DNA of 64,000 bases from Desulfofustis limnaeus (GCF_023169885.1 NZ_AP025516.1:3513501-3577500); one strand, 5' to 3'; counted from the stretch's first letter, positions 1-9,600 are shown. Numbers and translations: made by a program. Notes: generated from the sequence alone by a model not told the origin.

Positions 1-1
1 C

Positions 2-3000
2 AGCTTCACCGTACTGATCACCGCCCTCACTCAATACTGGCTCAACGCCGTGCTCGAGCCCGAAATCGAGTCCCGCTGCCACCGTCTGTTCGAGCAGGCC
101 CAAAAAAACAACTACCTGCTCTTCAGTTTGAGCCTTGGCGATCTGCTGGCCCGGGTGTCAACCCCGAAAGAAAAATTCCAGGAGGTCCTCGCCGAACGAC
201 GCACCGATGCTACCATCCATTCGCTGGTCGACATCATTGAGCCGGAAGAGGCGTGGAAGCGCAGCCTGCAAGCCCTGATCTCCATCTCCGCCCATGCACG
301 TGCGGACACCGCCGATGGGGATACCCGGTTGATCTGGCTGCTGGAATACCGCCAGGGCACGATCGATCTGCAGCCACGGGAACAGAAACGCACTGCCGAC
401 GGTCAGTGGAGCAAGGGCCGCCCCATCTCCCTGGACCGGCTGTACGGGCCGGCAAAAGCGCCTTACCTGTCGCTGCATGACCGCAAGATCTGCCTGGCCA
501 TTAGGAAAGAGGAATCCGGCGAAGGACAAGCCCGATACTACTTCGATCAGGAGAAACTGCTCGCGGCCCTGGTCGGACACCCCTTGCTGCACCACGCCGA
601 CTCGCCGTCCACCCCGGTGGAGTGCGTCAGCGGCGAACCCGAGCTGTTCATCGAGGAGCAGGGTGAACACCTGCGCATCACCTTCTCGCTGCCGGCCGCC
701 AGCGGGGACATCATGGTGGTGCCGGAAACGGCAAATCGCTTCAAGATCATCCGGATCAACGACAACCATCGCCGCATCGCCCAGATCACCGGTAAAGACG
801 GATTGGTGGTCCCGGTCGAGGCGAGCGAACAGGTCCTCACCGCCATCGGCAATATCTCCTCGTTCATGACGGTGCACTCCGCCATCGCTGCCGATGCCAG
901 CGCTCGCCAGGCCCAGGACATTTCGTTTGTCGAGGCCGACCCGAGCATCTATATGCATATCCTCCCGTTCGGCAGCGGCTTCCGGCTGGAGATGTTTGTC
1001 AAACCGTTCCGGGAAGGCAGCAGCTACCTGAAACCCGGCCAGGGAGTGGAAAACATCATGGCCGAGGTCGGCGGCCGCCGCCTGCAGACCCGCAGGAACC
1101 TCGCCGAAGAAGAGCGACGGGCCCGGGAAATCGAAGAGCTGTGCCCGATTCTCGACCTGGCCATCGACCTGGAGCACGGCAACGATCGCGAATGGCACCT
1201 GCACGGACCCGACGACTGCCTGCAGGCGTTGCTTGAGCTGCAAGACATCAGTGACCTGGTGATCATCGAATGGCCCGAGGGGGAAAAATTCACGATCAGC
1301 CATCGGGCCTCGTTTCGCAACCTCAACCTGAAGATCAGAACCAACCGGCAGAACTGGTTCGGGTTGAGTGGAGAACTGCAGCTCGATCAAAACACGGTCA
1401 TCGATCTCAGAGAACTCCTGACCCGCATGCGGGAATCACCCAGCCGGTTTGTCAGGGTAAGCAACGGCCAGTTCATTGCCCTGACCGAAGAATTCAGAAA
1501 ACGGCTTGATGAGCTGAACACCTACACCAGCGAGCCCACCGATGGGACTGACGGTGACATCCTGGTCCACCCGCTGGCCGCTCTGCCCTTGGAAAAGCTC
1601 GCCCAGCAGGCAACGACCAAGGCCGACGCGGCCTGGCGAACCCAGCTGGAAACCATCCGGGAGATTCAGACCTACACGCCGGAACTGCCCTCCACCCTGC
1701 AGGCTGATCTACGGGATTACCAGCTCGAAGGCTACCACTGGCTCGGCCGTTTGGCCCGCTGGGGCGTTGGCGGCTGCCTGGCCGACGACATGGGACTCGG
1801 CAAGACGCTGCAGTCCCTGGCCATCATCCTGCAGCGGGCCAGCAACGGGCCGTCACTGGTGGTTGCCCCCACGTCCGTCTCCACCAACTGGCTGAGCGAG
1901 GTGGGCCGCTTTACCCCGACCCTCAACATCAAGCAGCTGGCGGGAAAAGACCGGGAAGAGGTGATCAGCAGCCTGGGAAAATTCGATCTCCTGATCACCA
2001 CCTATACTCTGCTCCAACAAGAGATTGACGCCCTGGCCCGGATCACCTGGCAGACCATCGTCCTCGACGAGGCCCAGGCCATTAAAAATGCCGCCACCAA
2101 GCGCTCCCAGGCAGCCATGGCCTTGCGCGGCGGGTTCAAATTGATCACCACCGGGACCCCCATCGAGAACCACCTGGGTGAATTGTGGAACCTCTTTCAA
2201 TTCATCAATCCCGGTCTGCTCGGCTCGCACAAGCAGTTCAACGAGCGGTTTGCCATCCCCATTGAACGATTCAACAATCGTGAGGCCCGGCTACGCCTGA
2301 AAAAGCTGATTCGCCCCTTCATCCTGCGCCGCATCAAATCGGAGGTACTCGAAGAACTACCGCCGCGCACCGAGGTAACCCTCGAAGTGACCATGAGCCA
2401 GGAGGAACTACATTTCTACGAGGCGTTGCGGCAAAACGCGCTGGAGTTACTGGAAAACGCTGGGGACAATCAAGGCCGACACCTGCAGATCCTGACCGAG
2501 ATCATGAAGCTGCGCCAGGCCTGCTGCAACTCCCGTCTGATCTCCAGGGACGCCGATCTGCCGAGTGCCAAGCTCGAGGTGTTCGCCGCCCTGGTCGAGG
2601 AACTGATCGGCAGCCGCCACAAGGCCCTGGTCTTCAGCCAGTTCATTGGCCATCTCGATATCATCCGTGAATACCTCGACGCTAAAGGCATTATCTACCA
2701 GTATCTGGACGGCAGCACCAACAGCAAGCTGCGCCGCGAGCGGGTAGAGGCCTTCCAATCCGGCCATGGCGATCTGTTCCTGATCAGCCTCAAGGCCGGC
2801 GGCCTCGGCCTGAACCTGACCGCGGCCGATTACGTCATCCACATGGACCCCTGGTGGAATCCGGCCATCGAGGACCAGGCCTCGGACCGGGCCCACCGCA
2901 TCGGCCAGACCAGGCCGGTCACCATCTACCGGCTGGTGTGCAAGAACACCATCGAGGAAAAAATCGTCAAACTGCACCAGGAAAAGCGGGATCTGGCCGA

Positions 3001-3076
3001 TAGCCTGCTGGAAGGAACCGACATGAGCGCCCGGCTCAGTTCGGAAGAATTGATCAAGCTGATCCGCGACCACTAA
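2..3076 (+). CDS. SNF2-family DNA-dependent ATPase, 5' end cut by window
   Basis: Swi2/Snf2-type helicase-like ATPase. Known members translocate on duplex DNA and remodel protein-DNA complexes without unwinding; the partner here is unknown. The frame is open from base 2, so the GTG at 50 is probably internal and the N-terminus lies outside the window. Visible motifs are Walker A DDMGLGKT (about 1785-1807), DEAQ box (about 2063-2077), the TGTPIENHLGELW motif, and a C-terminal helicase lobe ending in DPWWNPAIEDQASDRAHRIG. The roughly 550 residues before the ATPase resemble the long N-terminal extension of bacterial SNF2 proteins that often carry a SWIM zinc finger, but any SWIM motif would be outside the window. 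It is co-directional with nothing downstream; the next gene faces it across 15 bp. Family is certain, role is not. Confidence 0.93.
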   Translation, partial: SFTVLITALTQYWLNAVLEPEIESRCHRLFEQAQKNNYLLFSLSLGDLLARVSTPKEKFQEVLAERRTDATIHSLVDIIEPEEAWKRSLQALISISAHARADTADGDTRLIWLLEYRQGTIDLQPREQKRTADGQWSKGRPISLDRLYGPAKAPYLSLHDRKICLAIRKEESGEGQARYYFDQEKLLAALVGHPLLHHADSPSTPVECVSGEPELFIEEQGEHLRITFSLPAASGDIMVVPETANRFKIIRINDNHRRIAQITGKDGLVVPVEASEQVLTAIGNISSFMTVHSAIAADASARQAQDISFVEADPSIYMHILPFGSGFRLEMFVKPFREGSSYLKPGQGVENIMAEVGGRRLQTRRNLAEEERRAREIEELCPILDLAIDLEHGNDREWHLHGPDDCLQALLELQDISDLVIIEWPEGEKFTISHRASFRNLNLKIRTNRQNWFGLSGELQLDQNTVIDLRELLTRMRESPSRFVRVSNGQFIALTEEFRKRLDELNTYTSEPTDGTDGDILVHPLAALPLEKLAQQATTKADAAWRTQLETIREIQTYTPELPSTLQADLRDYQLEGYHWLGRLARWGVGGCLADDMGLGKTLQSLAIILQRASNGPSLVVAPTSVSTNWLSEVGRFTPTLNIKQLAGKDREEVISSLGKFDLLITTYTLLQQEIDALARITWQTIVLDEAQAIKNAATKRSQAAMALRGGFKLITTGTPIENHLGELWNLFQFINPGLLGSHKQFNERFAIPIERFNNREARLRLKKLIRPFILRRIKSEVLEELPPRTEVTLEVTMSQEELHFYEALRQNALELLENAGDNQGRHLQILTEIMKLRQACCNSRLISRDADLPSAKLEVFAALVEELIGSRHKALVFSQFIGHLDIIREYLDAKGIIYQYLDGSTNSKLRRERVEAFQSGHGDLFLISLKAGGLGLNLTAADYVIHMDPWWNPAIEDQASDRAHRIGQTRPVTIYRLVCKNTIEEKIVKLHQEKRDLADSLLEGTDMSARLSSEELIKLIRDH

Positions 3077-3091
3077 GGCCCGACTCGTCGT

Positions 3092-3517
3092 TCATTCATC
3101 GCGCAGGCGATTGATGATCAGGCCCCAGAAGCCGTCATCCCCAGCCGAAAAATACCAGCCCAGATGCTCGGCACAGGCGGAGCAGAAGGCTACCCGCCAG
3201 AGGTACCCGGCAAACCAGGAGAACTCCCGGCTGGCCGGCCCACCGGCCTGGCAGCCGCGGGCCTCACGAAAACAGCCGATCTCATAGACGATGCCGGCCG
3301 GGTTGAAGACGGTGTGCAGGTGACGGCCGGCCCGGCCGATCCGGTGCCGGGGAGAGGTGATCGGCGCGCCGCAACGGCCGCACCGGATGGCCCGCTCGCT
3401 CCCCCGGTGATCTTGCTCCCGAGAAGCTGCCTCGTCTTTCACGCCAGGATCGCGCGACTTGGCCGCATCGCGCAACCGCATCACAGCCAGGTTCTTCGTC
3501 TGCAGCGGGTTTTCCAT
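3092..3517 (-). CDS. Bacterial cereblon-like CULT-domain protein
   Basis: A 141-residue protein whose C-terminal 100 residues match the CULT domain, the zinc-bound beta-fold that forms the thalidomide-binding pocket of human cereblon and occurs alone in some bacteria. Zinc ligands are CGRC (Cys46, Cys49) and CSAC (Cys112, Cys115). The three cage tryptophans sit in SWFAGYLWRVAFC and LGWYF (Trp101, Trp107, Trp121), and the family-typical FWGL follows near residue 130. The N-terminal 40 residues are charged and probably disordered. It starts 27 bp after the cobA-hemD stop on the same strand, so co-transcription is likely. No cellular ligand or function is established for bacterial members, so only the fold and pocket are claimed. 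Confidence 0.88.
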   Translation of the reverse strand: MENPLQTKNLAVMRLRDAAKSRDPGVKDEAASREQDHRGSERAIRCGRCGAPITSPRHRIGRAGRHLHTVFNPAGIVYEIGCFREARGCQAGGPASREFSWFAGYLWRVAFCSACAEHLGWYFSAGDDGFWGLIINRLRDE

Positions 3518-3544
3518 CAGCGCACAGCCTCCCGCCCCCTGCGC

Positions 3545-5098
3545 TCAATCGCTCCGCAGGCCTTCGATAATTGCCCGAATCATCTCGGGAATGGTGTAGA
3601 TCTCCGGCTGGATGTCGACCTTGAGGCCGGCATCGGTCACGGTCTTGGCCGTTATCGGCCCGATGGCGGCGATCTTCACCCCGCTCAACAACCGCTCAAG
3701 CTCCTGCTGATTCTCCGCCGCCACCATGGCCAGGAAGTTCTTGACCGTGGACGAACTGGTGAAAGTCACCAGGTCGACCTTGCCGCGTTCCAATTCGGCC
3801 CGCAGCTCTTCCTTTCGCCCCTGCGGCGGAACATTGCGGTAGATCGGCGCCACCGTCACCTGAGCGCCCGCTCCACGCAGGGTCTCAGGCAGGATCTCCC
3901 GGCCGGTCTGGGCCCGGGGCAGCAGGATATTGCGGCCTTCGACGCCGAGATCGAGGAGGCTCTGGGCCAGGCCTTCACCGGTGAACACCGGCGGGATCAG
4001 GTCGGCATTGATGCCGTATTCCAGCAACAGTTCGGCGGTACTCCTGCCCACCGTGGCAATATCGGGGCCCTTCAGGTCCCGGGCATCCATGCCTTTGGCG
4101 TACAACCGCTTGAAGAAGTGACGAACGGCGTTGATCGACGTGAACAGGATCCAGTGATACTCGTTGATCCGCTCCAACGCCTCGTCGAGTATCCGGTAAT
4201 CGTCGACCGGCTCGATATTGATGGTGGAACACTCGAAACAGCTGGCACCGGCCTCCTCCAACCCGGCGACCAGTTCGCTGGCCTGCTCCCTGGTGCGGGT
4301 GACGATGATGCGCCTGCCGAACAGCGGCCGCTTCTCGAACCAGTCGATGGATTCCCGCAGCTTCACCACCTCGCCGATGACGATCAACGCCGGCGGCTTG
4401 ATACCTGATTCACGGACATCGTCGACAATGGTGGCCAGCGTGCCCACCACCGATTGCTGCTCCGGTGTCGAGGCCCAGCGCACCACGGCCACCGGGGTAT
4501 CCGCGGAACGGCCGTGGTCGATGAGATTTCTGACAATATGGGGAAGGTTCTTGATCCCCATATACACGACAATGGTGCCGATGCCGGTGGCAATCTTCGA
4601 CCAGTCGATGTTCGAAGTCGATTTATTGGGATCTTCGTGGCCGGTGATAAAGGCCACCGAGGCGGTATAACCGCGGTGGGTGATGGGGATACCGGCGTAG
4701 GTGGCGGCCGCCGTGGCCGAGGTGACGCCCGGCACCACCTCGAAGGCAATCCCGTGTGCGGCGAGCACTTCCAACTCCTCACCGCCCCGGCCGAAGATGA
4801 AAGGATCGCCGCCTTTGAGCCGCACCACGGTCTTGCCCCGGCCGGCGAACTCGACCAGCATGGCGTTGATCTCGTCCTGCGTATGGGAATGCTCCACCCC
4901 GCCGCGCTTGCCCACGTACACCATCTCCGCACTCGGTGACACGTAGCGCAGCAGACGGCGGTTGGCCAGGTAGTCGTAGACCACCACTTCGGCGCGCTCG
5001 AGCAGGTATTTGCCGCGCAGCGTGATGAGGCCGGGATCGCCCGGTCCGGCGCCCACCAGATAGACCTTGCCCGCCCCCGTTTTCGTTTGTTGTTCCAT
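3545..5098 (-). CDS. cobA-hemD: Uroporphyrinogen-III C-methyltransferase / uroporphyrinogen-III synthase fusion
   Basis: Bifunctional tetrapyrrole enzyme. The C-terminal HemD half closes hydroxymethylbilane to uroporphyrinogen III; the N-terminal SUMT half methylates it with SAM to precorrin-2, feeding siroheme, cobalamin or heme d1. SUMT motifs are VGAGPGDPGLITLRG near residue 15 and VRLKGGDPFIFGRGGEE near residue 95. The HemD part begins around residue 260 with RRIIVTRTREQASELV and ends with the typical YTIPEMIRAI. I chose the ATG at 5098; an upstream TTG at 5104 is possible. About 517 residues is normal for the fusion, which is frequent in sulfate reducers and clostridia. The CULT gene follows closely. 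Confidence 0.95.
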   Translation of the reverse strand: MEQQTKTGAGKVYLVGAGPGDPGLITLRGKYLLERAEVVVYDYLANRRLLRYVSPSAEMVYVGKRGGVEHSHTQDEINAMLVEFAGRGKTVVRLKGGDPFIFGRGGEELEVLAAHGIAFEVVPGVTSATAAATYAGIPITHRGYTASVAFITGHEDPNKSTSNIDWSKIATGIGTIVVYMGIKNLPHIVRNLIDHGRSADTPVAVVRWASTPEQQSVVGTLATIVDDVRESGIKPPALIVIGEVVKLRESIDWFEKRPLFGRRIIVTRTREQASELVAGLEEAGASCFECSTINIEPVDDYRILDEALERINEYHWILFTSINAVRHFFKRLYAKGMDARDLKGPDIATVGRSTAELLLEYGINADLIPPVFTGEGLAQSLLDLGVEGRNILLPRAQTGREILPETLRGAGAQVTVAPIYRNVPPQGRKEELRAELERGKVDLVTFTSSSTVKNFLAMVAAENQQELERLLSGVKIAAIGPITAKTVTDAGLKVDIQPEIYTIPEMIRAIIEGLRSD

Positions 5099-5392
5099 AA
5101 GCAAAAAAAGGCCGGCCGTTCAACGAACGGCGCTGGCCACGCTCCTTTCTTCTCCGTCTTTTTTCATTTCGGCCGTTCGCAACGTTTCAAGGCGTCCCCG
5201 AAACAGCCGGTACGCCGGCTGGTGACTCGGGTCACCGCGTGCAACGCCCTGGCAGACCATGTGTACCAGTTTTTCAAGGTTTCAGCAAGCGGCCCGGCAG
5301 GCGCTCAGCCGCCGCCAGCACCGGCCGCCACGGCCGCGCCGGTGCGCCCATCAACGACGCACCCCACCATCTTCACCAACCCCAAACGCAAC

Positions 5393-5422
5393 AACGGGGA
5401 GATCGTAACGATGCTCCCCGTT
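5393..5422 (-). terminator. Inverted repeat downstream of adk
   Basis: Perfect 9-bp stem (AACGGGGAG / CTCCCCGTT) with a 12-base loop, about 40 bp beyond the adk stop. No long T-tract follows on the minus strand, so it may be a weak or Rho-assisted terminator. It also reads toward the plus strand with TTTCTTC after the stem. Confidence 0.5.
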
Positions 5423-5463
5423 TCTTCATCCGCTCTGCGAAGGCGCTGACGCCTCGTCTGCGC

Positions 5464-6144
5464 TTACAGCTGGGCGAGAATGGACTCGGTCACTTCCTTG
5501 ATGGACTTGGATCCGTCCACGGAAATCACCTTCGGTCCGCCCGGCTGCTTGAAATAGTTGACCGCGGCCATGGTGCCGGTGGTGGTGTCGTAATAGATGT
5601 TGTGCCGCTTGTCGATGGCGGCCACGTCCTGATCGTCGGCGCGGGTCTTGAGGTCGCCGCCGCAGACGCGACAGACCAGCTTGCCGTCTTTCTCCACCGG
5701 CTTGATGGCGTCGAAGGCGATATGGTTCGGATGATTGTTGTCGTTGACGCAGAGACGGCGGCCCATGATGCGCTCTTTGGCGATCTCGCGGTCGAGGACG
5801 ATCTCGATCACGTAGTCGAGCTTGATGCCAGCGTCTTTCAGGGTCTTGTCGAGGATGATCGCCTGCTCTTTGGAGCGGGGGAAGCCGTCCAGCAGCCAGC
5901 CGTTCTTGCAGTCGTCCTTCTGCAGCCGCTCGAGGATCATCGGAACGGTGATGTCATCGGGCACCAGGTCGCCGCGATCGATATAGGCCTTGGCCTTCAT
6001 GCCCAGCTCCGTGCCACCGCCGATATGCTCACGGAAAATGGCGCCGGACTCGATGTGCGGGATATGATACTTGTCCTTGACGATCGCACCCTGGGTTCCC
6101 TTGCCGCTGCCGTTCGGACCAAATGCCAAAATGTTCATGCCCAT
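5464..6144 (-). CDS. adk: Adenylate kinase
   Basis: Catalyses ATP + AMP to 2 ADP in the cytosol. The P-loop is GPNGSGKGTQ near residue 8 (usually GPPGAGKGTQ), and the family motif GWLLDGFPRSKEQA is near residue 85. The LID region carries cysteines (RRLCVNDNN ... VCRVCGGDL), suggesting the metal-binding LID variant. At 226 residues it is in the long-type range. The start has a good Shine-Dalgarno (AAGGAG, 7-base spacing); a second Met two codons on is less well placed. It diverges from hom across 290 bp. The divergent P-loop and cysteine LID resemble adenylate kinases annotated in Desulfobulbales (from memory). Confidence 0.95.
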   Translation of the reverse strand: MGMNILAFGPNGSGKGTQGAIVKDKYHIPHIESGAIFREHIGGGTELGMKAKAYIDRGDLVPDDITVPMILERLQKDDCKNGWLLDGFPRSKEQAIILDKTLKDAGIKLDYVIEIVLDREIAKERIMGRRLCVNDNNHPNHIAFDAIKPVEKDGKLVCRVCGGDLKTRADDQDVAAIDKRHNIYYDTTTGTMAAVNYFKQPGGPKVISVDGSKSIKEVTESILAQL

Positions 6145-6435
6145 GCCTTCTCTCCTTTCTCTGGTAAAAACGATATGCTGTTATCCGGACCCCGGCAAAC
6201 CGATCCGTCCCCGGTGCCCGGAGCGGTTCCCAAAAAAAAGCTCCGGGCCGCGCCTCACACCGCGCAGCGAGGTGTGATTATAGCCGAAATGGCCGGCATG
6301 AGCCAGAAAAATATCCGCCGATTACTTTGACTTTCACCCTGAAAATGGGTACTTTTCCCGGATCATCCGCAGCGCGGGAGGGGAGCTGCGCTTCCCGCCG
6401 CACCGCCCAGGAACAATCAAGCAACGAGATCACCC

Positions 6436-7746
6436 ATGAAAGATGCAATTCGCGTAGGACTCATCGGTTTCGGCACCGTCGGCAGCGGCCTGGCCAAGAC
6501 GCTTCTGGACCAGCAGGACGTACTCTCCCGCAAAGTGGGACTGCCGATCACCCTCAGCCGGGTGGCCGACATCCGGATCACCGAGCTGCCGCCCGAATAC
6601 CGCGCCACGACCCTGACCAACGATGCGAACGACATCTTCACCGACCCGGCCATCGATATCGTCGTCGAACTGATCGGCGGCATCGAACCGGCCCGGACCT
6701 TCATGCTCAAGGCCATCGAGGCCGGCAAGCACGTGATCACCGCCAACAAGGCGCTGCTCTCCATCCACGGCAAGGAGATCTTCGAGGCCGCCGCCGCCCG
6801 CGGCGTCGAGGTCGGCTTCGAGGCCAGTGTCGGCGGCGGCATCCCGGTGATCAAGGCCCTCAAGGAAGGGCTGGTGGCCAACCGCATCCAGAGCATCCGC
6901 GGCATCATGAACGGCACGGCCAACTATATCCTCAGCGCCATGACCGAGCACGGCACCCCGTTCGCGGAGGTCCTGGCCGAAGCGCAGCGCCACGGCTACG
7001 CCGAGGCCGACCCGACCTACGACATCGAAGGCATCGACACCGCCCACAAGCTGGCCATCCTGATGTCCATCGCCTACGGCAAGCACGTGCAACTCGACCA
7101 CATCTCGGTGGAGGGGATCAGCACCATCAAGCCGATCGACATCGATCACGCCCGTGAGTTCGGCTACCGCATCAAACTGCTGGCCATCAGCCGCAACCAC
7201 GGCGATCACGTGGAGGCCCGGGTGCACCCGACCATGGTGCCGCAGGACCACATGCTGGCCAACATCAACTCCACCTTCAACGCCATCCAGTTCACCGGCG
7301 ACATCGTCGGCGACGTCCTGCTCTACGGGCACGGCGCCGGCATGATGCCCACCGGCAGCGCCGTGGCCGCCGACGTGGTGGATATCGGCCGCAACATCAT
7401 CGCCGGCTCGATCAACCGCGTCCCGGCCCTGTCCTACCTGCCGCAGCACTTCGGCCAGCCGACGATCACCCCGATGGGCGAGCTGACCTGCCCGTTCTAC
7501 TTCCGGGTCACCGTCCTCGACCAGCCGGGCACCTTGTCGGCCATCTCCGGTATCCTCGGCAAGCACAACATCTCCATCAAGTCGGTGATCCAGAAGGGGC
7601 AACGCCCCGGCGAACCGGTGCACGTGGTGCTGCAGCTGCACGAGGCCCGTGAGGCGGACGTGACCAGCGCCGTGGCGGAGATCGACGCCCTGCCCGCCTG
7701 CACCGAGCCGACGGTGAAGATCCGCGTGCTCATAGAAGAGAACTGA
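6436..7746 (+). CDS. hom: Homoserine dehydrogenase with ACT domain
   Basis: Reduces aspartate semialdehyde to homoserine with NAD(P)H, the branch step to threonine and methionine. It has an N-terminal Rossmann motif GFGTVGSG (residues 11-18), the catalytic-domain signature EADPTYDIEGIDTAHKLAIL in the middle, and a C-terminal ACT domain beginning FYFRVTVLDQPGTLSAIS, which in relatives binds threonine for feedback inhibition. At 436 residues it is the standard monofunctional length, with no fused aspartokinase. It is followed after 24 bp by the homoserine-kinase-like gene, so the pair forms a threonine-pathway operon. Confidence 0.96.
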   Translation: MKDAIRVGLIGFGTVGSGLAKTLLDQQDVLSRKVGLPITLSRVADIRITELPPEYRATTLTNDANDIFTDPAIDIVVELIGGIEPARTFMLKAIEAGKHVITANKALLSIHGKEIFEAAAARGVEVGFEASVGGGIPVIKALKEGLVANRIQSIRGIMNGTANYILSAMTEHGTPFAEVLAEAQRHGYAEADPTYDIEGIDTAHKLAILMSIAYGKHVQLDHISVEGISTIKPIDIDHAREFGYRIKLLAISRNHGDHVEARVHPTMVPQDHMLANINSTFNAIQFTGDIVGDVLLYGHGAGMMPTGSAVAADVVDIGRNIIAGSINRVPALSYLPQHFGQPTITPMGELTCPFYFRVTVLDQPGTLSAISGILGKHNISIKSVIQKGQRPGEPVHVVLQLHEAREADVTSAVAEIDALPACTEPTVKIRVLIEEN

Positions 7747-7770
7747 TCGACCGGGACCCGGAACGCAACC

Positions 7771-8997
7771 ATGAAATACCTGATCCTCGTCGGCGACGGC
7801 ATGGGCGACCGGCCGATCGCCGAACTGGGCGGCCGCACCCCCTTGCAGGCCGCCGCCACCCCAGCCATGGACGCGCTGAGCCGCCGCGGCACGCCGCTGC
7901 GCGTGGCCACTGTCCCCGACGGCTTTCACCCGGGCAGCGACGTGGCCAACATGTCGCTGCTCGGCTACGACCCGGCCCGCTATTACACAGGCCGCGCCCC
8001 GCTGGAAGCGGCAAGCATGGGCATCACCCTGGCCGAGGACGAGATCGCCTTCCGCTGCAACCTGGTGACCACCACAGCCGGACCGGACCACACGCGCGCC
8101 ATGGTCGACTTTTCCGCCGGCCACATCAGCAACGACGAGGCGGCGCAGCTTATCGAGGCGCTGCAGCAGGCCTGCGGCAACGAGCACTTCCGTTTCCACG
8201 CCGGCATCAGCTACCGCCACCTGCTGGTGGTCAAGGAAGCCATCGCCCTGCCCACCACCGTGCCGCCCCACGACTACATCGGCAAGGATGTCAGCGACGC
8301 CTGGCAGGCCTACCTGGCCATCCCCGCCTGGGACCAGCTGGTACGTACCGCAGAAACGATCCTCGCCGACCACCCGGTCAACCGCCGCCGCAAAGCAGAC
8401 GGCAAGCACCGCGCCACCGCCATCTGGCCGTGGGGCATGGGCAAGACGCCGACCATGCCGACGCTGCGGGAACGATTCAACATCACCGGCACGATGATCT
8501 CGGCGGTGGACCTGCTCAACGGCCTCGGCGTCTGCGCCGGCCTCACCATCACCAGAGTCCCCGGCGCCACCGGCTACATCGACACCAACTACGAGGGCAA
8601 GGCCCAGGCCGCACTCACTGCACTCGAACAACAGGATTTCGTCTTCGTCCACCTGGAAGCGCCGGACGAGGCCGGCCACCAGGGCCGTCTCGACCACAAG
8701 CTCCAGGCCATCGAGGACTTCGACGCCAAAATCGTCGCGCCCATCGTCGCCACGCTGCGCCAGCGCGGCGAGCCGTTCCGGGTCATCGTCACCATGGACC
8801 ACTTCACGCCGCTGGCCATCCAGACCCACACCGCCGACCCGGTCCCGGCAATCCTCTACGACTCCCGCGAGACCGAACCGGGCTCGAACCGCCCCTTCGA
8901 CGAGCAGCTGAGCGCAGCTACCGGCAACCCCGGTGACCCTCTGCCGCTGCTCCCCGGCCACCAGATGATCGAACTCCTGCTGACCAAGCACCCATGA
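7771..8997 (+). CDS. ApgM-family phosphotransferase, proposed homoserine kinase
   Basis: Alkaline-phosphatase-superfamily protein of the archaeal cofactor-independent phosphoglycerate mutase type. N-terminal YLILVGDGMGDRP supplies a metal-binding Asp (Asp9), DVANMSLLGYDP (about 57-68) contains the nucleophile Ser62, and later metal motifs are HLEAPDEAGHQG and TMDHFTPL. At 408 residues it is normal for the family. A subgroup of this family next to hom has been proposed to replace ThrB as homoserine kinase; adjacency to hom and the lack of a thrB-like gene here fit that, but glycolytic mutase activity cannot be excluded from sequence alone. It overlaps the next gene by 4 bp (ATGA). Confidence 0.85.
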   Translation: MKYLILVGDGMGDRPIAELGGRTPLQAAATPAMDALSRRGTPLRVATVPDGFHPGSDVANMSLLGYDPARYYTGRAPLEAASMGITLAEDEIAFRCNLVTTTAGPDHTRAMVDFSAGHISNDEAAQLIEALQQACGNEHFRFHAGISYRHLLVVKEAIALPTTVPPHDYIGKDVSDAWQAYLAIPAWDQLVRTAETILADHPVNRRRKADGKHRATAIWPWGMGKTPTMPTLRERFNITGTMISAVDLLNGLGVCAGLTITRVPGATGYIDTNYEGKAQAALTALEQQDFVFVHLEAPDEAGHQGRLDHKLQAIEDFDAKIVAPIVATLRQRGEPFRVIVTMDHFTPLAIQTHTADPVPAILYDSRETEPGSNRPFDEQLSAATGNPGDPLPLLPGHQMIELLLTKHP

Positions 8998-9482
8998 GCG
9001 CTGCCGAGCCCGAATCAACTCCCTCCGCCTTCCCGTTTCGCATCCAGTGCCGCGTCCTCTACGGCGACACCGACGCCGGCGGCGTGGTCTACAACGCCAA
9101 CTACCTGCGCTACTTCGAACAGGCCCGCACCGAGTTGATGCGCGAACTGGTCTGCTCCTACCGGGATATCGAGAAACTGGGCATCGTCCTGCCGGTCACC
9201 GAGTGCTTCGTCCGCTACAAATCACCGGCCTTCTACGACGACCTGCTGACGATTGAAACCCTCATCGTCGAACTCACCAAGTTCACCTGCAAGTTCAGCT
9301 ACCGCATCTTCCGCCAGGACGAAGGCCGTGACCGCCCCACCCTGATCGCCCGCGGCTACACCATCCACGCCGCCATCACCCGCCAGGGCAAGCTGATCCG
9401 CCTCCCGCAAGACATCACCGCCACCCTCGAATCTCTCGTCCACCGGCCATCCCACACAAGCACCGTAAAAGAGCTTGACTAA
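8994..9482 (+). CDS. YbgC-like acyl-CoA thioesterase (hotdog fold)
   Basis: 4-hydroxybenzoyl-CoA thioesterase-family protein, 162 residues, with the catalytic segment GDTDAGGVVYNANYLRYFEQAR at about residues 24-45 including the active-site Asp. Family members hydrolyse short or aromatic acyl-CoAs; YbgC proper belongs with the Tol-Pal cluster, which is not seen here, so the physiological substrate is unknown. It is translationally coupled to the preceding gene by an ATGA overlap. Its 3' end contains the -35 box of the following tRNA promoter, so the element integrated just beyond a tightly packed gene end. Confidence 0.9.
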   Translation: MSAAEPESTPSAFPFRIQCRVLYGDTDAGGVVYNANYLRYFEQARTELMRELVCSYRDIEKLGIVLPVTECFVRYKSPAFYDDLLTIETLIVELTKFTCKFSYRIFRQDEGRDRPTLIARGYTIHAAITRQGKLIRLPQDITATLESLVHRPSHTSTVKELD

Positions 9483-9502
9483 TCCGCCAGCCATGCTATA
9501 GT
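9475..9502 (+). promoter_or_regulatory. Sigma70-type promoter of tRNA-fMet
   Basis: TTGACT (9475-9480) and TATAGT (9497-9502) with a 16-bp spacer, followed about 12 bp later by the tRNA. The -35 box lies inside the ybgC stop region. Confidence 0.7.
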
Positions 9503-9514
9503 GCGAGATTGTGA

Positions 9515-9594
<80 letters not shown>

Positions 9595-9600
9595 ATATCA

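Noticed and set aside
158-1390. 410-codon minus-strand frame inside the SNF2 gene
   Set aside because: Shadow frame; the plus-strand gene is supported by motifs downstream in the same frame.
6430-9018. 862-codon minus-strand open frame across hom and the ApgM-like gene
   Set aside because: Antisense shadow of two well-supported genes in GC-rich DNA; the product is Gly/Arg/His/Asp-rich low-complexity without family features.
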